Positions 1-11,009 of a stretch of DNA of 64,000 nt are shown piece after piece; position 1 is the stretch's first letter; every line of letters starts with the position of its first letter. This DNA is from Solea solea. Its lineage: Eukaryota > Chordata > Actinopteri > Pleuronectiformes > Soleidae. The translations under genes were made by a program, and so were the position numbers. The stretch spans positions 3,281,041-3,345,040 of the forward strand of contig NC_081146.1 of assembly GCF_958295425.1 (NCBI RefSeq), in the 5' to 3' direction. The notes beneath the pieces are model-generated. The model saw only the letters and a program-made list of their open reading frames with translations. It was not told the DNA's origin and made no database searches.

Positions 1-240
1 AGCATGCACCTGGGTGGAATGATGGTTTTTTACCGCTGAGCAGGAGAAGCATGGGACTTCTTTGTTTCTTTGTTTGTTTGCACTTTTGGTTAAATAAACC
101 ACCTTTTTGTTGACTTTGGATATTCGTTTGGACCTCATGTTTTTCTGATGCGCGTACACCACAACCCATGGTGCATCAGTGGCCTTTTGATTAGGGATAA
201 TTTGAAGTTTGAATTGATGTTTATTTGTTTGACAAACGGC

Positions 241-338
241 TACTACAGTTATTATTAGTGTTTTTGTTGTTGTTATTATTATCATTATTATTATTATCAT
301 TATCATTGTTATATTATTATTTTTATTATTATTTATTA

Positions 339-371
<33 letters not shown>

Positions 372-376
372 GTTAT
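241..376. repeat. ATT-rich microsatellite
   Basis: Imperfect (ATT)n run with ATC and GTT interruptions. A typical simple repeat in fish intergenic DNA. Confidence 0.9.
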
Positions 377-613
377 TATTTAGCAATCAGAGGATTTGTA
401 GATTTCAAAGTGGGCCCCAGCAGTCTTCGGTTTGAGAAAGCCTGCATCCATTCATGAATTAACCTCTTTTTGTGTGTTTTGAGTCTTAATTTTTTGCTTA
501 TTTTCTAGTTAGTTTAGTTATAAAAACTGCTTTACCTTAGTAATTTTTAATTATTTGAAAGAAAGAAAATAATAATAATTTTTCACCTTTTTTTAGGTGC
601 CACTCAACATTCA

Positions 614-645
<32 letters not shown>
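614..645. repeat. (CA)n microsatellite
   Basis: About 15 CA units in a row. Confidence 0.9.
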
Positions 646-649
<4 letters not shown>

Positions 650-1238
650 ACATTGCATGTTGTTGATTAATCGTGATTAACATGTGAAACACTTGCTCTT
701 TAATCGGCACCTTTACATCTGTTGGGTAGTAAAGGTGTAGTGCTCACTAATACTGACTTTAAAACTTTTATGAACCAAATTGGACAGAAAAATATCACAT
801 AGTTTATTTAATTTCCTGGAAAATAATAGGAGCAGAAAGAAAAAAATTTCGCTTTTCTCTTTCTGTTGCCACACACTGAAGAGATCAGAGTCCAAATAAA
901 AGTAATTCATTTCTTTATTTACAGTTTTATGATTACAAAATCCATAGCCTACAAAAACAAGGTCACCAGCACAGCCTGGAAAAATGAAACATTTTCTATT
1001 TCTATTAATATTTTCTATTCATTTATTTCTCCATTTGAAGGTCCAGTGAACTGGTCCCTATAACATCATGGATCATGGGAAGCCACTCTTGATGCAAACC
1101 TGTGTGTGTGTTTATGGGCAACAGTACACATGCTTTTTAAAGTGATAGTTCAGACTTTTTTTTTGTTTTGGAAGTGTGGTTGTAAAAGTACAGACACATT
1201 TAGTCAGCAATGATTTCACTGAAGATGCTACATATCTC

Positions 1239-1262
1239 ACACACACACACACACACACACAC
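1239..1262. repeat. (CA)n microsatellite, unit 1
   Basis: Short CA run. The matching run in unit 2 (37,861-37,890) is longer, so it has changed length since duplication. Confidence 0.85.
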
Positions 1263-1888
1263 ATATAGATACATAGGCACTTAACAAAAGGCCCACCTAA
1301 TAAAATCCACTCCAGCGAAAGTCTGATATCTCAAAACTTACCTCATGATTTTATTTTTTTGTGTCTTGAATTATGAATGTTATATCACGTTTGCACTTTT
1401 ACTGTAACACTTACATTTGTTTAATTTCCAGGAATGTTTCGCCTCTACATCTGTTTCATCTGAGTCTGGGTCACCACAAATTTGAGCGAGAGGAATGTAA
1501 ATACATTGATATTTTAGGTTCCTAATTGCTTTTGGTTTGTTTCTCCTTTTTATCTTTGGATTCATTTATATTTATTTTGTGTTTGAGAATAAAGACATTA
1601 TATGTGAAAAATAGAATTGTATTTATATATCTTCAAAATGATTCATACACATGTACACAGAGGGCAGAATCACAGTGTTTACATGTGTCCCCACGAGTCC
1701 TCACAAGCTAATTTTGGTGGCTAATTATTTTCTAAGACCATTTCTGTTTCCTCATTCACTTTCTAATTTTCATCAAAAAAAATTCTGTTCGTAGTTTGAA
1801 AATAGAAAAATAATTTTCTGGAAAAACAGGACAAACATTTATTTACATAACTTCAGAATTATTTATACACATAACCAAATGTTACATA

Positions 1889-2402
1889 AGCCCTTTTCCA
1901 CTATGGTCCTAGCTTGCCTCGCCTTGGCATAGCACGGCACAGCACAACACGGCACGACATTTGCACTACAAAATAGTACCTACTCAACATGGACAGAGTC
2001 ATCACTGCACAGCTGCATGAAACTGCCGTGACACACACACACAAACGAGTGACAAGTGACTTGTAAAGCAGTTGTTTTCAGTGTAACTGAATCATGAGAA
2101 TGACACAGTCCCTGGACTGAAATACAGAGGTAGGGTTTGTGATGCAGTGCTGTCGCTAAATACACCAGACTCCTCTGTTAAATATTGAGATTTTAGACGT
2201 TTCCCTGGTAATTGTTGGAGATTAACTCACATTTTTAGGATTTTTAAGTCTTTTTAACTGATCTACAGTTCGGCATTGTTCGGCTTGATTTTTGTGTCTG
2301 GCGACGTCACGTGTAGTATTGCCTCAGCTCGCTTGGAACCTCGCTAGAGCAGGTACTAAAAAAAGTAGCGGGTTTCAGATACTATGCTAGTGGAAACACA
2401 AC
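1889..2402. mobile_element. Miniature hAT-like element (MITE), unit 1
   Basis: The left end reads CCCTTTTCCACTATGGTCC and the right end reads GCTAGTGGAAACACAAC. Reverse-complemented, the right end resembles the left, giving imperfect terminal inverted repeats. The interior has TAGTACCTACTCAAC and GGCGACGTCAC motifs typical of a common fish non-autonomous family. It codes for nothing. The same element lies at 38,518-39,024, so it predates the duplication. Related shorter copies lie in CYP intron 1. Exact ends and target duplication are not resolved. Confidence 0.6.
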
Positions 2403-2736
2403 TTAATCCTGCCGTGTCGAGGTGATGGAAACACGGCAATAGTGCCAGTGCAGGCAAAGCAGACCGTCTCAGGCTCTGAATAGGGTGCTATTTAAACTGG
2501 TTTAGGGTCACAATAACTTCAACATATTTTTGGAGACATTATTTGAAGGTTGATATACTACATTGTATCGCTTTAAGATGTGACATGAATAAATTGTTTA
2601 GATATTGTAGACCTAAGAAGCCGAGACATTTGAGCGAGCGGCACAGGAGACACACACAGCTCACTCAGAGCTGCCGATGACACTCATTTCCCCCGTTAAT
2701 ATTGACCATCAGACAGTGTATGTGTTTCTTTCTTAC

Positions 2737-3603
2737 CAGTTACTATGCACAGGTTGATTGTCAGTAGTTTCTGTCTGTATCCATCACATCTGCTCGTCCA
2801 GCAGGTGTATTTCCCAGCATCGGCTCTTGTGACATTTCTAATACGTATAGACTTGTTTGAAGTCACAAAGACTGTTTTCAGTTTAGCTGATGAGATTGTC
2901 GCGTTCCTCGCCTCGAAACTCCAGTCTGACTTTGTCAGTTCACCAGGACATTCGTGTGTAAAAGTGCTGCCTGCTGTCACATATATTCTTTTATGGATAT
3001 CATTCTGAATTTCTGGGGGAATAAAAGAAGATAACATGCTTTGTGGATGAGGATCACACTTCCGCAGATAAGCATATTTGATAGAAGACAGTTGACAATT
3101 CGTACCTTTCTTGACGCCGACGACTGTGGCCTGTTCAGGGCTGCATTTGTCCTGATAACAGCTCTCACACCTGTACAGGCCTTGATCATCTTCCTTAAAA
3201 TAAGAGATCACCAAGGAATGTTTTGACGTAAGACTCTTTCTGGGTTGAGATGAAGGATGGATTAGCATTCCGTGCTTATTTTGTTCAAAAATCATGATTT
3301 CGCGACTGTGATTGTTCTTCTTGTAAAACCATTTGAAAGTGTCAGAGTCACTTCTCTGACGTTGACATGGTATCACAGCTGGACATCCCAGCAAGAAGTC
3401 AAGTTGGTCTGTGAAAAGAAATCACAAGAGTTTGAATATAAGCTGTTTCTTACAAATACAAAGTTAAAAAAAATCATCAAGATAAAACACAAAGAATATC
3501 TGCTACATGCTAATATCGACAAATCAGTTGGTTACTTACTGTTTTCTGAGACAGAGGTGGAATAATTCCAAAAAAACAGACAAAGAATTAAGGCTTTTTG
3601 CAT
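2737..3603 (-). CDS. Two-Ig-domain receptor-like protein, copy 1 (3' end not found)
   Basis: Three coding exons read on the minus strand. Exon 1 (3,603-3,540) encodes MQKALILCLFFW..., a signal peptide. Exon 2 (3,408-3,106) encodes Ig domain 1, with paired cysteines, a KWFYKK tryptophan and the DDQGLYRC signature. Exon 3 (3,012-2,737) encodes Ig domain 2, with SDWSF and DAGKYTCW. Splice sites are canonical and every intron is phase 1, as is usual for Ig exons. The intron at 3,105-3,013 is only 93 bp and can be read through in frame. There are sequons at NHS, NAT, NKS and NVT. I expect a secreted or cell-surface immune-type molecule; the subfamily is not recognised. After exon 3 a good donor (GTAAGA) follows, so at least one more exon must exist, but no membrane segment was found. 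An acidic frame at 1,410-1,510 with a GTAAGT donor is a weak candidate tail, and AATAAA at 919-914 (minus) a possible polyA signal. Confidence 0.75.
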
Positions 3604-3913
3604 CGTGCTCACATTTCTCAAAAAGACACACTGCTAAGACACACATACATTCAGCTCTGACAGATCACAAATTGGTGGCTCTCAGATAAGTTTCTGATGT
3701 ATCGGAAGTGGTCTAACAGTCAATGCTAAATGGAAAATTACAGTGGCTCTGCTCTCATTGTTTTTGTGAAGGTGTTGCATTTGTTTCTTTGTGCATGTTA
3801 ACCTACACAACCTGCTCCAGTATCAGTCTCACTGATGCTCGATACTGTTCATGCATTCTCATTCATGCTGTTTAATCATCATACATCATTACTTACTGAA
3901 TACATTTAATGTG
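3604..3913. other. Upstream region of Ig gene copy 1
   Basis: Likely 5' flank and promoter of the minus-strand Ig gene. It matches 40,620-40,929 of unit 2. No TATA box or other clear motif is seen. The match stops at 3,914, where the inserted block begins. Confidence 0.5.
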
Positions 3914-3916
3914 GTT

Positions 3917-4960
3917 GTCAAGTCCCTCACTATGGCAAGGCTTTAGTGTGCAAAACTCCCCACTTGAAAATGCTGCTAATTTTTCAGGAAGACTTTACAG
4001 GAATCCACTCGTTACACTTGCTCTCTTTTTCTTCTTTCTTTTATTTAGAAGATTGATGCAGTGTTTACAGCCAGGTGAAAAACCTTTAAACACAAACAAA
4101 ATACCATTCTAATAAATGAAACCGAGATAAACACACTCCAAACCTTGTAAATAAGTAGTAAATAATCTAACAATATCTTAATAAACAAATTAAATACAGA
4201 AATCACATGCAATATGGCAGTGTGGAATTTGAGTTGAACTCATGATTTTAACTATGAAACGAATTAATCATCTTTTAATACATCACATTTTGAATTGCAT
4301 TCAGCTCACATGATTTTAAGAGGAATTAGTTTTAACTGTGGTTAACTACCATGAAATCATCTTTAACTATGTTTTCCAACATGGTTTTACCCACTAACAT
4401 GTATAGTTTACAATCAGATCATTAAAATGACTTGCAAACAATGGACTTCGACGATGCAACAAGCTCAAGCTCACTGGCTGTGTCTTCCTTGAAAGCTTTG
4501 TTTTGCACAGTCTTGGTGTTTCAGTCCAATCCACACGATCTCATTCCTCCTCTCATGCTGCTTTCTTCCACTGCTGCTCTGTAGTGATTCTGTGTGCATC
4601 TTCTGTTCCAGCAGCATGGAGTAAGGTGCGTTTCAGTATCTCACCAGGCTTCTGGGTTTCCAGGCCTGGCCGGTCAGCTGGCTGTAAACACTGCATCAAT
4701 CTTCTAAATAAAAGAAAGAAGAAAAAGAGAGCAAGTGTAACGAGTGGATTCCTGTAAAGTCTTCCTGAAAAAATAGCAGCCTTTTCAAGTGGGGAGTTTT
4801 GCACACTAAAGCCTTGCCATAGTGAGAGACTTGACAGTGAAAAACAGGCTGGGACTGGAACAGAGAAGCCAGGACAGCGACCGGTCAGGCCTGGAAACCC
4901 AGAAGCCTGGTGAGATACTGAAACTCACCTTACTCCATGCTGCCGGAACAGAAGATGTCC
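3917..4960. repeat. Complex inverted repeat (foldback) at the BEL remnant's left end
   Basis: A 157-bp arm at 3,917-4,073 (starting GTCAAGTCCCTCACTATGG) is repeated in reverse at 4,679-4,835 (ending GTGAGAGACTTGAC). A second pair flanks the second arm: about 4,598-4,668 is the reverse complement of about 4,886-4,957, around the motif CAGGCCTGGAAACCCAGAAG. The second pair lies in the leader just before the gag start. The layout suggests an inverted duplication of the LTR and leader rather than a simple MITE. Confidence 0.7.
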
Positions 4961-5056
4961 GACTTAAAATCACTGGAGCAGCTTAAAGCCATCAGAACAA
5001 CGGCGAAGCGTCAATTCTCCCGGCTGGCTAACAATGTTGCAAGGATGCATGTGTGG
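4955..5056 (+). pseudogene. BEL/Pao gag N-terminus fragment
   Basis: An ATG at 4,955 opens a frame of about 34 residues rich in K, R and L, similar in style to the gag start of the BEL element in CYP intron 5. The frame is cut at GTGG, the target site of the nested Gypsy element, and the gag fragment resumes beyond 11,009. Too short to make a product. Confidence 0.5.
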
Positions 5057-5756
5057 TGACACGAGGGATATTACTATGTTATACTCCAAATACCGACAAC
5101 GCCACCTTGGGTTATGGCCCAAGGACCAGTAGTAAAGGTCGACTAGTACCTTCAGACAAAAAGACGCTCAGGTTCGTTTACTCAGGGAGGGAATGAGACG
5201 GAGTTCAATGATCATGTCTAACAATTTATTATTAAAACAATCATGAGATTGACACTAACACAAAAAAAGAAAAGAGCCCAACTAAAACGGAGATGTAGTC
5301 TGAGGCTTACCAGCTGGAGGAGGGGTTTGGTAGGGGAAGTGACATCCAAAAGGAAAAGGAGGACACCCCACACACACAGCAAAAGGTGACGTGTAAACAA
5401 AGAAAATCTTAAAAAGGGATCACACAGCACACAGGACCACCACCACCCAGGAGAACCACCACCACCACCGTCGGCCTTCAGCACTAAGGGGAGAGGAAAA
5501 CACAATTAAACGGGCTCAAATTTAAGGAACCAAATATAAATGATCAATTGATAAACTGAGAAATGTTAAATTATATTAATAAATCAACCAAACACAAGAA
5601 ACAAAAGAGTCTCTGGCCAGAGATATCAACTCAACAATTAACCAGTTTAACAGTTTGAAATCAGATTGATCATATTAACAACATAAATTCAACCATTAAA
5701 CAAAGAGTAAATAAGTAAACAATTAAACCAAACCTTGCCGGATTACACTTAAAACA

Positions 5757-5787
<31 letters not shown>

Positions 5788-6577
5788 ACATAAACACACA
5801 CATTTAGTTCCCAACCTTAGCGAGTGGCTGAGAGTTCGGGCAGACTCGTCGCATCCAGTACGAGTTACAGCCACACATACACACACACACAATGCAATCA
5901 CACGTAGCAGCGGTAAACAGGCTGACCACAGGCGGCCGACCGGATCGGAACCAGGCCGTCGGAGCAACAGTCACAGAGCAACAGGACAGCGGCAGAACAG
6001 CGGCGAAGCAGCAGCCAAATAGCCGTGGTTAATCAGCTGTGTTTACACTTGGTGTTGGCGTTAGCCTTAGCGTTAGCTTTAGCGCTAGCCTTAGCGTTAC
6101 AGTTCCAGTTATAAGTCCGGGTGCGTTGGCATCCCGTCCAAAGAGGGAGAGGGGTGAAGAAATCAGGCATGGCAGGGAAGACAGCCACCATGCAGCACAC
6201 AACCAGCAGACTGTTAGAGGGAGAGGAGCGGAAGAGGAGCTTAGCCCCTGGCTATAGCAGCAAACAACAGAAGCATGTCATCACTCACCAATGCTCTGGT
6301 TGCGGCAATAAACACCGCCCCGACTGATCGGCTCGACCGCGGTGAAGACGCCGGATCTATTAGGGAACGACGGTTTTAATTGAATGAAACACGGACGAAT
6401 ATACACAAAACAGCACGGCAATATGTGCTTACCTGTGCTCGGATGCTAGCGGCACATACAACGACCCGGAAGCGAGAGATCAGGAGAAGGGACACAGCCT
6501 ACTTTTCTCCCCTCGGTAAGCGCAGTGATTGGCTAATAAGTCAGAAGGGCCGGGGTGCAGTCAAACAAACTAAATCA
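5057..6577 (-). repeat. Gypsy LTR (3' LTR in element orientation)
   Basis: 1,521 bases with TG...CA ends. In element orientation it begins TGATTTAGTTTG, has a CCAAT box (TTAGCCAATCAC), and then a possible leader exon ending CACAGGTAAGC, a good splice donor. A CA microsatellite lies at about 5,763-5,790. The last 1,015 bases (plus strand 5,563-6,577) are repeated at 9,993-11,009. Confidence 0.75.
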
Positions 6578-7337
6578 GTGGTTGAACACCAAACTTCGAA
6601 AACCAATCCATGACGAGAACTTGTGCCACAGTAGAGGCATGCTGGTCACGAGTGAGAATGGCAAGTGTATATTTGCTGAAAACATCGGTCAGCACAAGGA
6701 TGTTCTCCAGCCCGTTATGGGTTGGTTCAAGCGTGGTGAAATCCATTGCCAGGATTTCATTAGGCTCTGAAGCAAGCAGATGTCCCATGAAGCTACGAAC
6801 AGGTGGCCCAGAGTCTTTAGCCACATGACACCGCTCGCAGGTTTGACACCAGCGCTTCACATCAGACAACATCCCCGGCCAATAGCACCGCTGCCGGAGC
6901 AATTCCAAGGTCCTGCCCACCCCCTGGTGTCCGTGATTTTGGTGGACCTCCATGAGGACTTTGTCCCTCAGAGCAGCTGGCAAAAGCACCTGGAGAACCA
7001 GTTCTCCCCCGTCAGAGCGAGAGACTTGCCGGTACACCACTCCGGCCCGTTCAACCAATCGCTCCCACTGTTTAAGAAGCACCAAAGCTGGTGGAGATAA
7101 CTGCTTCCGATCGCCATAATTCGGGTATCGTTTCTGCCGCCAAAACACAAGAACTTCCTGGGTCACAGGATCAGCTTGTTGAAGTTCTCCAATGTCTGCA
7201 GGCAGATGCTGAGGCAAAGCCTGAACAGCAGCCTGAAAGGCTGTAGGCCCACTGGCCTGGAGAACCTGTTGCAAGGGCTGAGGAAGTGATGTGCCAGAGA
7301 CAAGGGTCTCAAGGTCCGTGGTTCTGGGAGGATGCAA
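6570..7337 (-). pseudogene. Gypsy integrase fragment
   Basis: Follows RNase H in the same frame after one in-frame stop at 7,425. It carries the HHCC zinc finger (HQNHGHQG...CQTCERCH) and the first catalytic Asp (ILAMDF), then ends at GVQPLI where the LTR starts. The second Asp and the Glu of the DDE core, and the C-terminal domain, are missing. It cannot integrate DNA. Confidence 0.8.
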
Positions 7338-7424
7338 GCGAGACAGAGCATCTGCATTTGTGTTACTCTTGCCAGAACGGTAACGGATCTCGAAGTTAAA
7401 TGACGCGAGTTGGGCTGCCCAACG

Positions 7425-9065
7425 CTACTCAAGGGCTCCAAGCTTCGCTGATGATAGATGGCTAAGTGGGTTATTGTCTGTGAAAACGAGACATTTGTGG
7501 CCAAGCAAGTATTCCTGAAATTGATCAGTCATAGCCCATTTTAGTGCCAGAAACTCCAGCTTCATGGAGCTATAATTGACAGGATTGCATTCAGTCGGCC
7601 TTAAGCTACGACTGGCAAAGGCTATGGGCCGCACTTTTCCTTCTCGCTCTTGGGAGAGCACTTTATCTTGGAGGTCGACCTCCAAGATAAAAGGAAGGGA
7701 GAAGTCAGCGTATGCCAGCACAGGTGCGGCCGTGAGCTTAGATTTTAGGGCCTCAAAACTCCCCTGATGTTCTCCTGTCCATTTTTCCACAACTGGTTCA
7801 GACCCTCTGGACTTGGACCCCACAAGTTCAGCTACAAGGCGATGAAGAGGGGCAGCCAACTTGGCAAAGCCTTCCACAAAGCGACGATAGTAGCTTGCGA
7901 ACCCGAGAAAGGACCGCAGCGCCAAGATGGTGGTGGGAGGCTGCCAGTTGGCTACCACCTCAAGCTTGCTCGGGACGGTGGAAACACCTTCGGCTGAGAT
8001 AATGTGGCCCAAGTAGCGCACCTCCCGTTGGAAAAAGGAGCACTTTGACAACTTGGCCTTCAGGCCCTCGTGTTGTAAGCGCTGCAGTACCACTTCCAGT
8101 CTCTCAAGATGTTGTTGAAAGGAGGATGAGAAAACAACAATGTCATCCAGGTACAAGAGCAGCGACTGACACTGCTGATCTCCAAAAACACGCTGCATAA
8201 GTCGCTGGAAAGTGCTGGGCGGATTACACAACCCGAAGGGCATGCGATTCCACTCAAAGAGTCCGAAAGGAGTGCAAAACGCTGTCTTTGGTCGGTCAGC
8301 CTCTGCCACCGGGACCTGATTGTAGCCACTGGCTAAATCCAGAGTGGAAAACCATTGGGCTCCTGTGAGTGCATCCAACGACTCCTCGATCCAAGGGAGA
8401 GGAAATGCATCTTTTCGGGTCCGGTGGTTAAGCTGCCGATAGTCTACGCACAAGCGCAGACTACCATCCTTCTTTTTAACCAGCGTGATTGGTGAAGCAA
8501 ACGGACTACAACTTTCCCTGATAACTTGCGCACCAAGCAACTGATTAATGTGCTCCTTGACCACTTCGTATTCTGATGGCGGAATACGTCGATAGCGTTG
8601 ACGGATAGGAGTGTCGTCAAGAAGAGGGATTTCATGTGCTATCAGGTTGGTGCACCCCAGGTCGCCATCGTGAGTGGAAAAGACAGAAGCATATTTCCAA
8701 AGAAAATGTCTGGCTTCCTTCTGTTCTTCAGCTGACAAAGCAGATAGATCAACCACATCTATTTGGTCTTGCAGTCTAGAAACCACAGCTTGGGATGCAA
8801 CGGTGGCCAGATAAGATGGAACCTCCTTAATACCAGAAGGTAAGCTCACCACACAAACTTCACGCAATGCACCGACCTCTGTACGAGGGTAAAGCAGCAC
8901 ATCACATGTTCCCACATTCACAACAGGTATATACACAGTACCTCCCTCAACTCGAACCAGTGCTGGAGATGCAAGCAGTCCAGCGGGGAGACCCCGATCT
9001 GAGGGCTCAAAGAGCACAGTTGTCCCAGAATGCTGTGCAGAACAGGTGGCTGGAACGAGCTGCAT
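7425..9065 (-). pseudogene. Gypsy reverse transcriptase and RNase H
   Basis: A long open frame of 546 residues. RT motifs are in order: KKKDGSLRLCVDYRQLN, the first Asp in FSTLDLASGYNQVP, MPFGLCNPPSTFQRLM, and YLDD at about residue 305. RNase H follows with TDNNPL, but its start is short: the usual segment after the first catalytic Asp (FILEVD) is missing a few residues before LSQE. A stop codon at 7,425 separates it from integrase. Not functional as a whole polyprotein, though the RT part looks intact. Confidence 0.8.
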
Positions 9066-9158
9066 GGTGCCACCAAAGATACGGAAAGCTTTCTTGCCTT
9101 GCAGCTTTACCTTGCCAATAGCATCAAAAGGGGAAGTCAGAGAGGCTTGATGGCACCT

Positions 9159-9984
9159 CTACAATGCCTGCACCACTGACTTTGGTGCTTCAGTGACGGT
9201 GGCTAACTTAAACAGGGCAGAGCCATGTTGCCCAAACAAGGTGCTGTAGCACCTTCGTAAAATGTTCATCCCCAAGACACCCGGGGCAGGAAGAGATGCA
9301 TCAGCTGGAGTGTCCTTGACCACCAATAACCCACACCCTGGCAAAATCCTACCACAGAGCTCGACTTTGAGTTCCAAGTAACCAAGGGATGGGATGGGCA
9401 ATCCATTGGCGGCTTGAAGCTGAAGCCAATGGCAAGATTTAAGTTTCTCTTGGTCCCAAGTTTCAAAGTGTTGCCGGAAAAAGCTTTCTCTGACCGTGGA
9501 CACCATGGACCCAGTGTCCACTAAACAAGGAACTGTTACTCCCCCCATAACCACATCCAGGTGTGGACAAGTGCTGATTAGCTTAGCTTCTCTCCGATCC
9601 CCCCACAAGACAGTTGAGCCAGTGGCAACTCCCCTCGACTTTGACTCCGCAGTTCGACGGGCGCTAGTTTCCCGAATGCTGAGCTGAATCCCGCCGGGAG
9701 ACTGGTCGGCTGGAAGCAGAAACTGAAGGTTGAGGAGGGACACGCTCCCCTCTGTACTCCCTGGCAAAGTGGCCAGGCTGTTGACATCCCTGGCAGATGA
9801 CCGGATCACGGTAAGAATAGTTACGCTGCTGACTGATCTGCAGCTGAGCAAGAGTTTCTGTAAGATGTTTAAGCTGTTCCTGTTGGAGCTTCAACATTTG
9901 TTTCACCTCCTGCAGCTCTGAAGCCTGGGGTGGACTAGCCACTAAAGGAGCAGTCTGGACACCACACTGCAAACCCATTAACAA
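9159..9984 (-). pseudogene. Gypsy gag C-terminus and protease
   Basis: Two overlapping frames. The upstream one (9,984-9,664) has a glutamine-rich coiled-coil-like stretch and one zinc knuckle, CQGCQQPGHFAREY, with Tyr in place of the last Cys. The other (9,851-9,159) has the aspartic protease motif CLVDTGSMVST. The overlap implies a frameshift. The gag start is deleted at the LTR joint at 9,993. Confidence 0.7.
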
Positions 9985-9992
9985 AGGAACTG

Positions 9993-10188
9993 AAATGTTA
10001 AATTATATTAATAAATCAACCAAACACAAGAAACAAAAGAGTCTCTGGCCAGAGATATCAACTCAACAATTAACCAGTTTAACAGTTTGAAATCAGATTG
10101 ATCATATTAACAACATAAATTCAACCATTAAACAAAGAGTAAATAAGTAAACAATTAAACCAAACCTTGCCGGATTACACTTAAAACA

Positions 10189-10219
<31 letters not shown>

Positions 10220-11009
10220 ACATAAACACACACATTTAGTTCCCAACCTTAGCGAGTGGCTGAGAGTTCGGGCAGACTCGTCGCATCCAGTACGAGTTAC
10301 AGCCACACATACACACACACACAATGCAATCACACGTAGCAGCGGTAAACAGGCTGACCACAGGCGGCCGACCGGATCGGAACCAGGCCGTCGGAGCAAC
10401 AGTCACAGAGCAACAGGACAGCGGCAGAACAGCGGCGAAGCAGCAGCCAAATAGCCGTGGTTAATCAGCTGTGTTTACACTTGGCGTTGGCGTTAGCCTT
10501 AGCGTTAGCTTTAGCGCTAGCCTTAGTGTTACAGTTCCAGTTATAAGTCCGGGTGCGTTGGCATCCCGTCCAAAGAGGGAGAGGGGTGAAGAAATCAGGC
10601 ATGGCAGGGAAGACAGCCACCATGCAGCACACAACCAGCAGACTGTTAGAGGGAGAGGAGCGGAAGAGGAGCTTAGCCCCTGGCTATAGCAGCAAACAAC
10701 AGAAGCATGTCATCACTCACCAATGCTCTGGTTGCGGCAATAAACACCGCCCCGACTGATCGGCTCGACCGCGGTGAAGACGCCGGATCTATTAGGGAAC
10801 GACGGTTTTAATTGAATGAAACACGGACGAATATACACAAAACAGCACGGCAATATGTGCTTACCTGTGCTCGGATGCTAGCGGCACATACAACGACCCG
10901 GAAGCAAGAGATCAGGAGGAGGGACACAGCCTACTTTTCTCCCCTCTGTAAGCGCAGTGATTGGCTAATAAGTCAGAAGGGCCGGGGTGCAGTCAAACAA
11001 ACTAAATCA
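9993..11009 (-). repeat. Truncated Gypsy LTR (5' LTR in element orientation)
   Basis: Near-identical to 5,563-6,577, including the CA microsatellite and the CCAAT box. It lacks the part matching 5,057-5,562, so the end of the LTR and the primer-binding site are gone. A promoter may remain. Confidence 0.8.

Larger units (their letters stand above)
1..894. other. Flank left of the duplicated block, no gene seen
   Basis: No exon with credible splice sites is visible. The stretch is AT-rich and carries an ATT microsatellite and a CA repeat. The first 180 bases contain AATAAA inside a GC-poor context and end in a CA, which could be the tail of an old LTR, but no partner was found. Open frames here are short and have no recognisable domain. 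Confidence 0.5.
5057..11009 (-). mobile_element. Ty3/Gypsy LTR retrotransposon, internally deleted
   Basis: The element lies on the minus strand inside the BEL remnant. On the plus strand it starts TGACACGAGG and ends CTAAATCA, with GTGG on both sides as a 4-base target duplication (a fifth base, T, is ambiguous). The left LTR is complete (5,057-6,577). The right LTR keeps only 9,993-11,009, directly joined to gag, so the primer-binding site, the gag start and about 500 bases of LTR are lost. Integrase runs straight into the left LTR. The shared LTR parts differ at about 5 of 1,015 bases by eye, so it is young despite being defective. Confidence 0.8.

Noticed and set aside
1380..1565. Acidic frame (CGDPDSDETDVEAKHSW) as the cytoplasmic tail of the Ig gene
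   Set aside because: The donor is good and it is conserved in both units, but there is no convincing acceptor and no membrane exon between it and Ig domain 2. Mentioned only as a candidate.
2977..3189. A separate small gene overlapping the Ig gene
   Set aside because: It is intron and exon sequence of the Ig gene read in another frame.
5749..5967. Cysteine/valine-rich small protein, also at 10,181-10,399
   Set aside because: It is a translation of the CA microsatellite and flanks within a Gypsy LTR.
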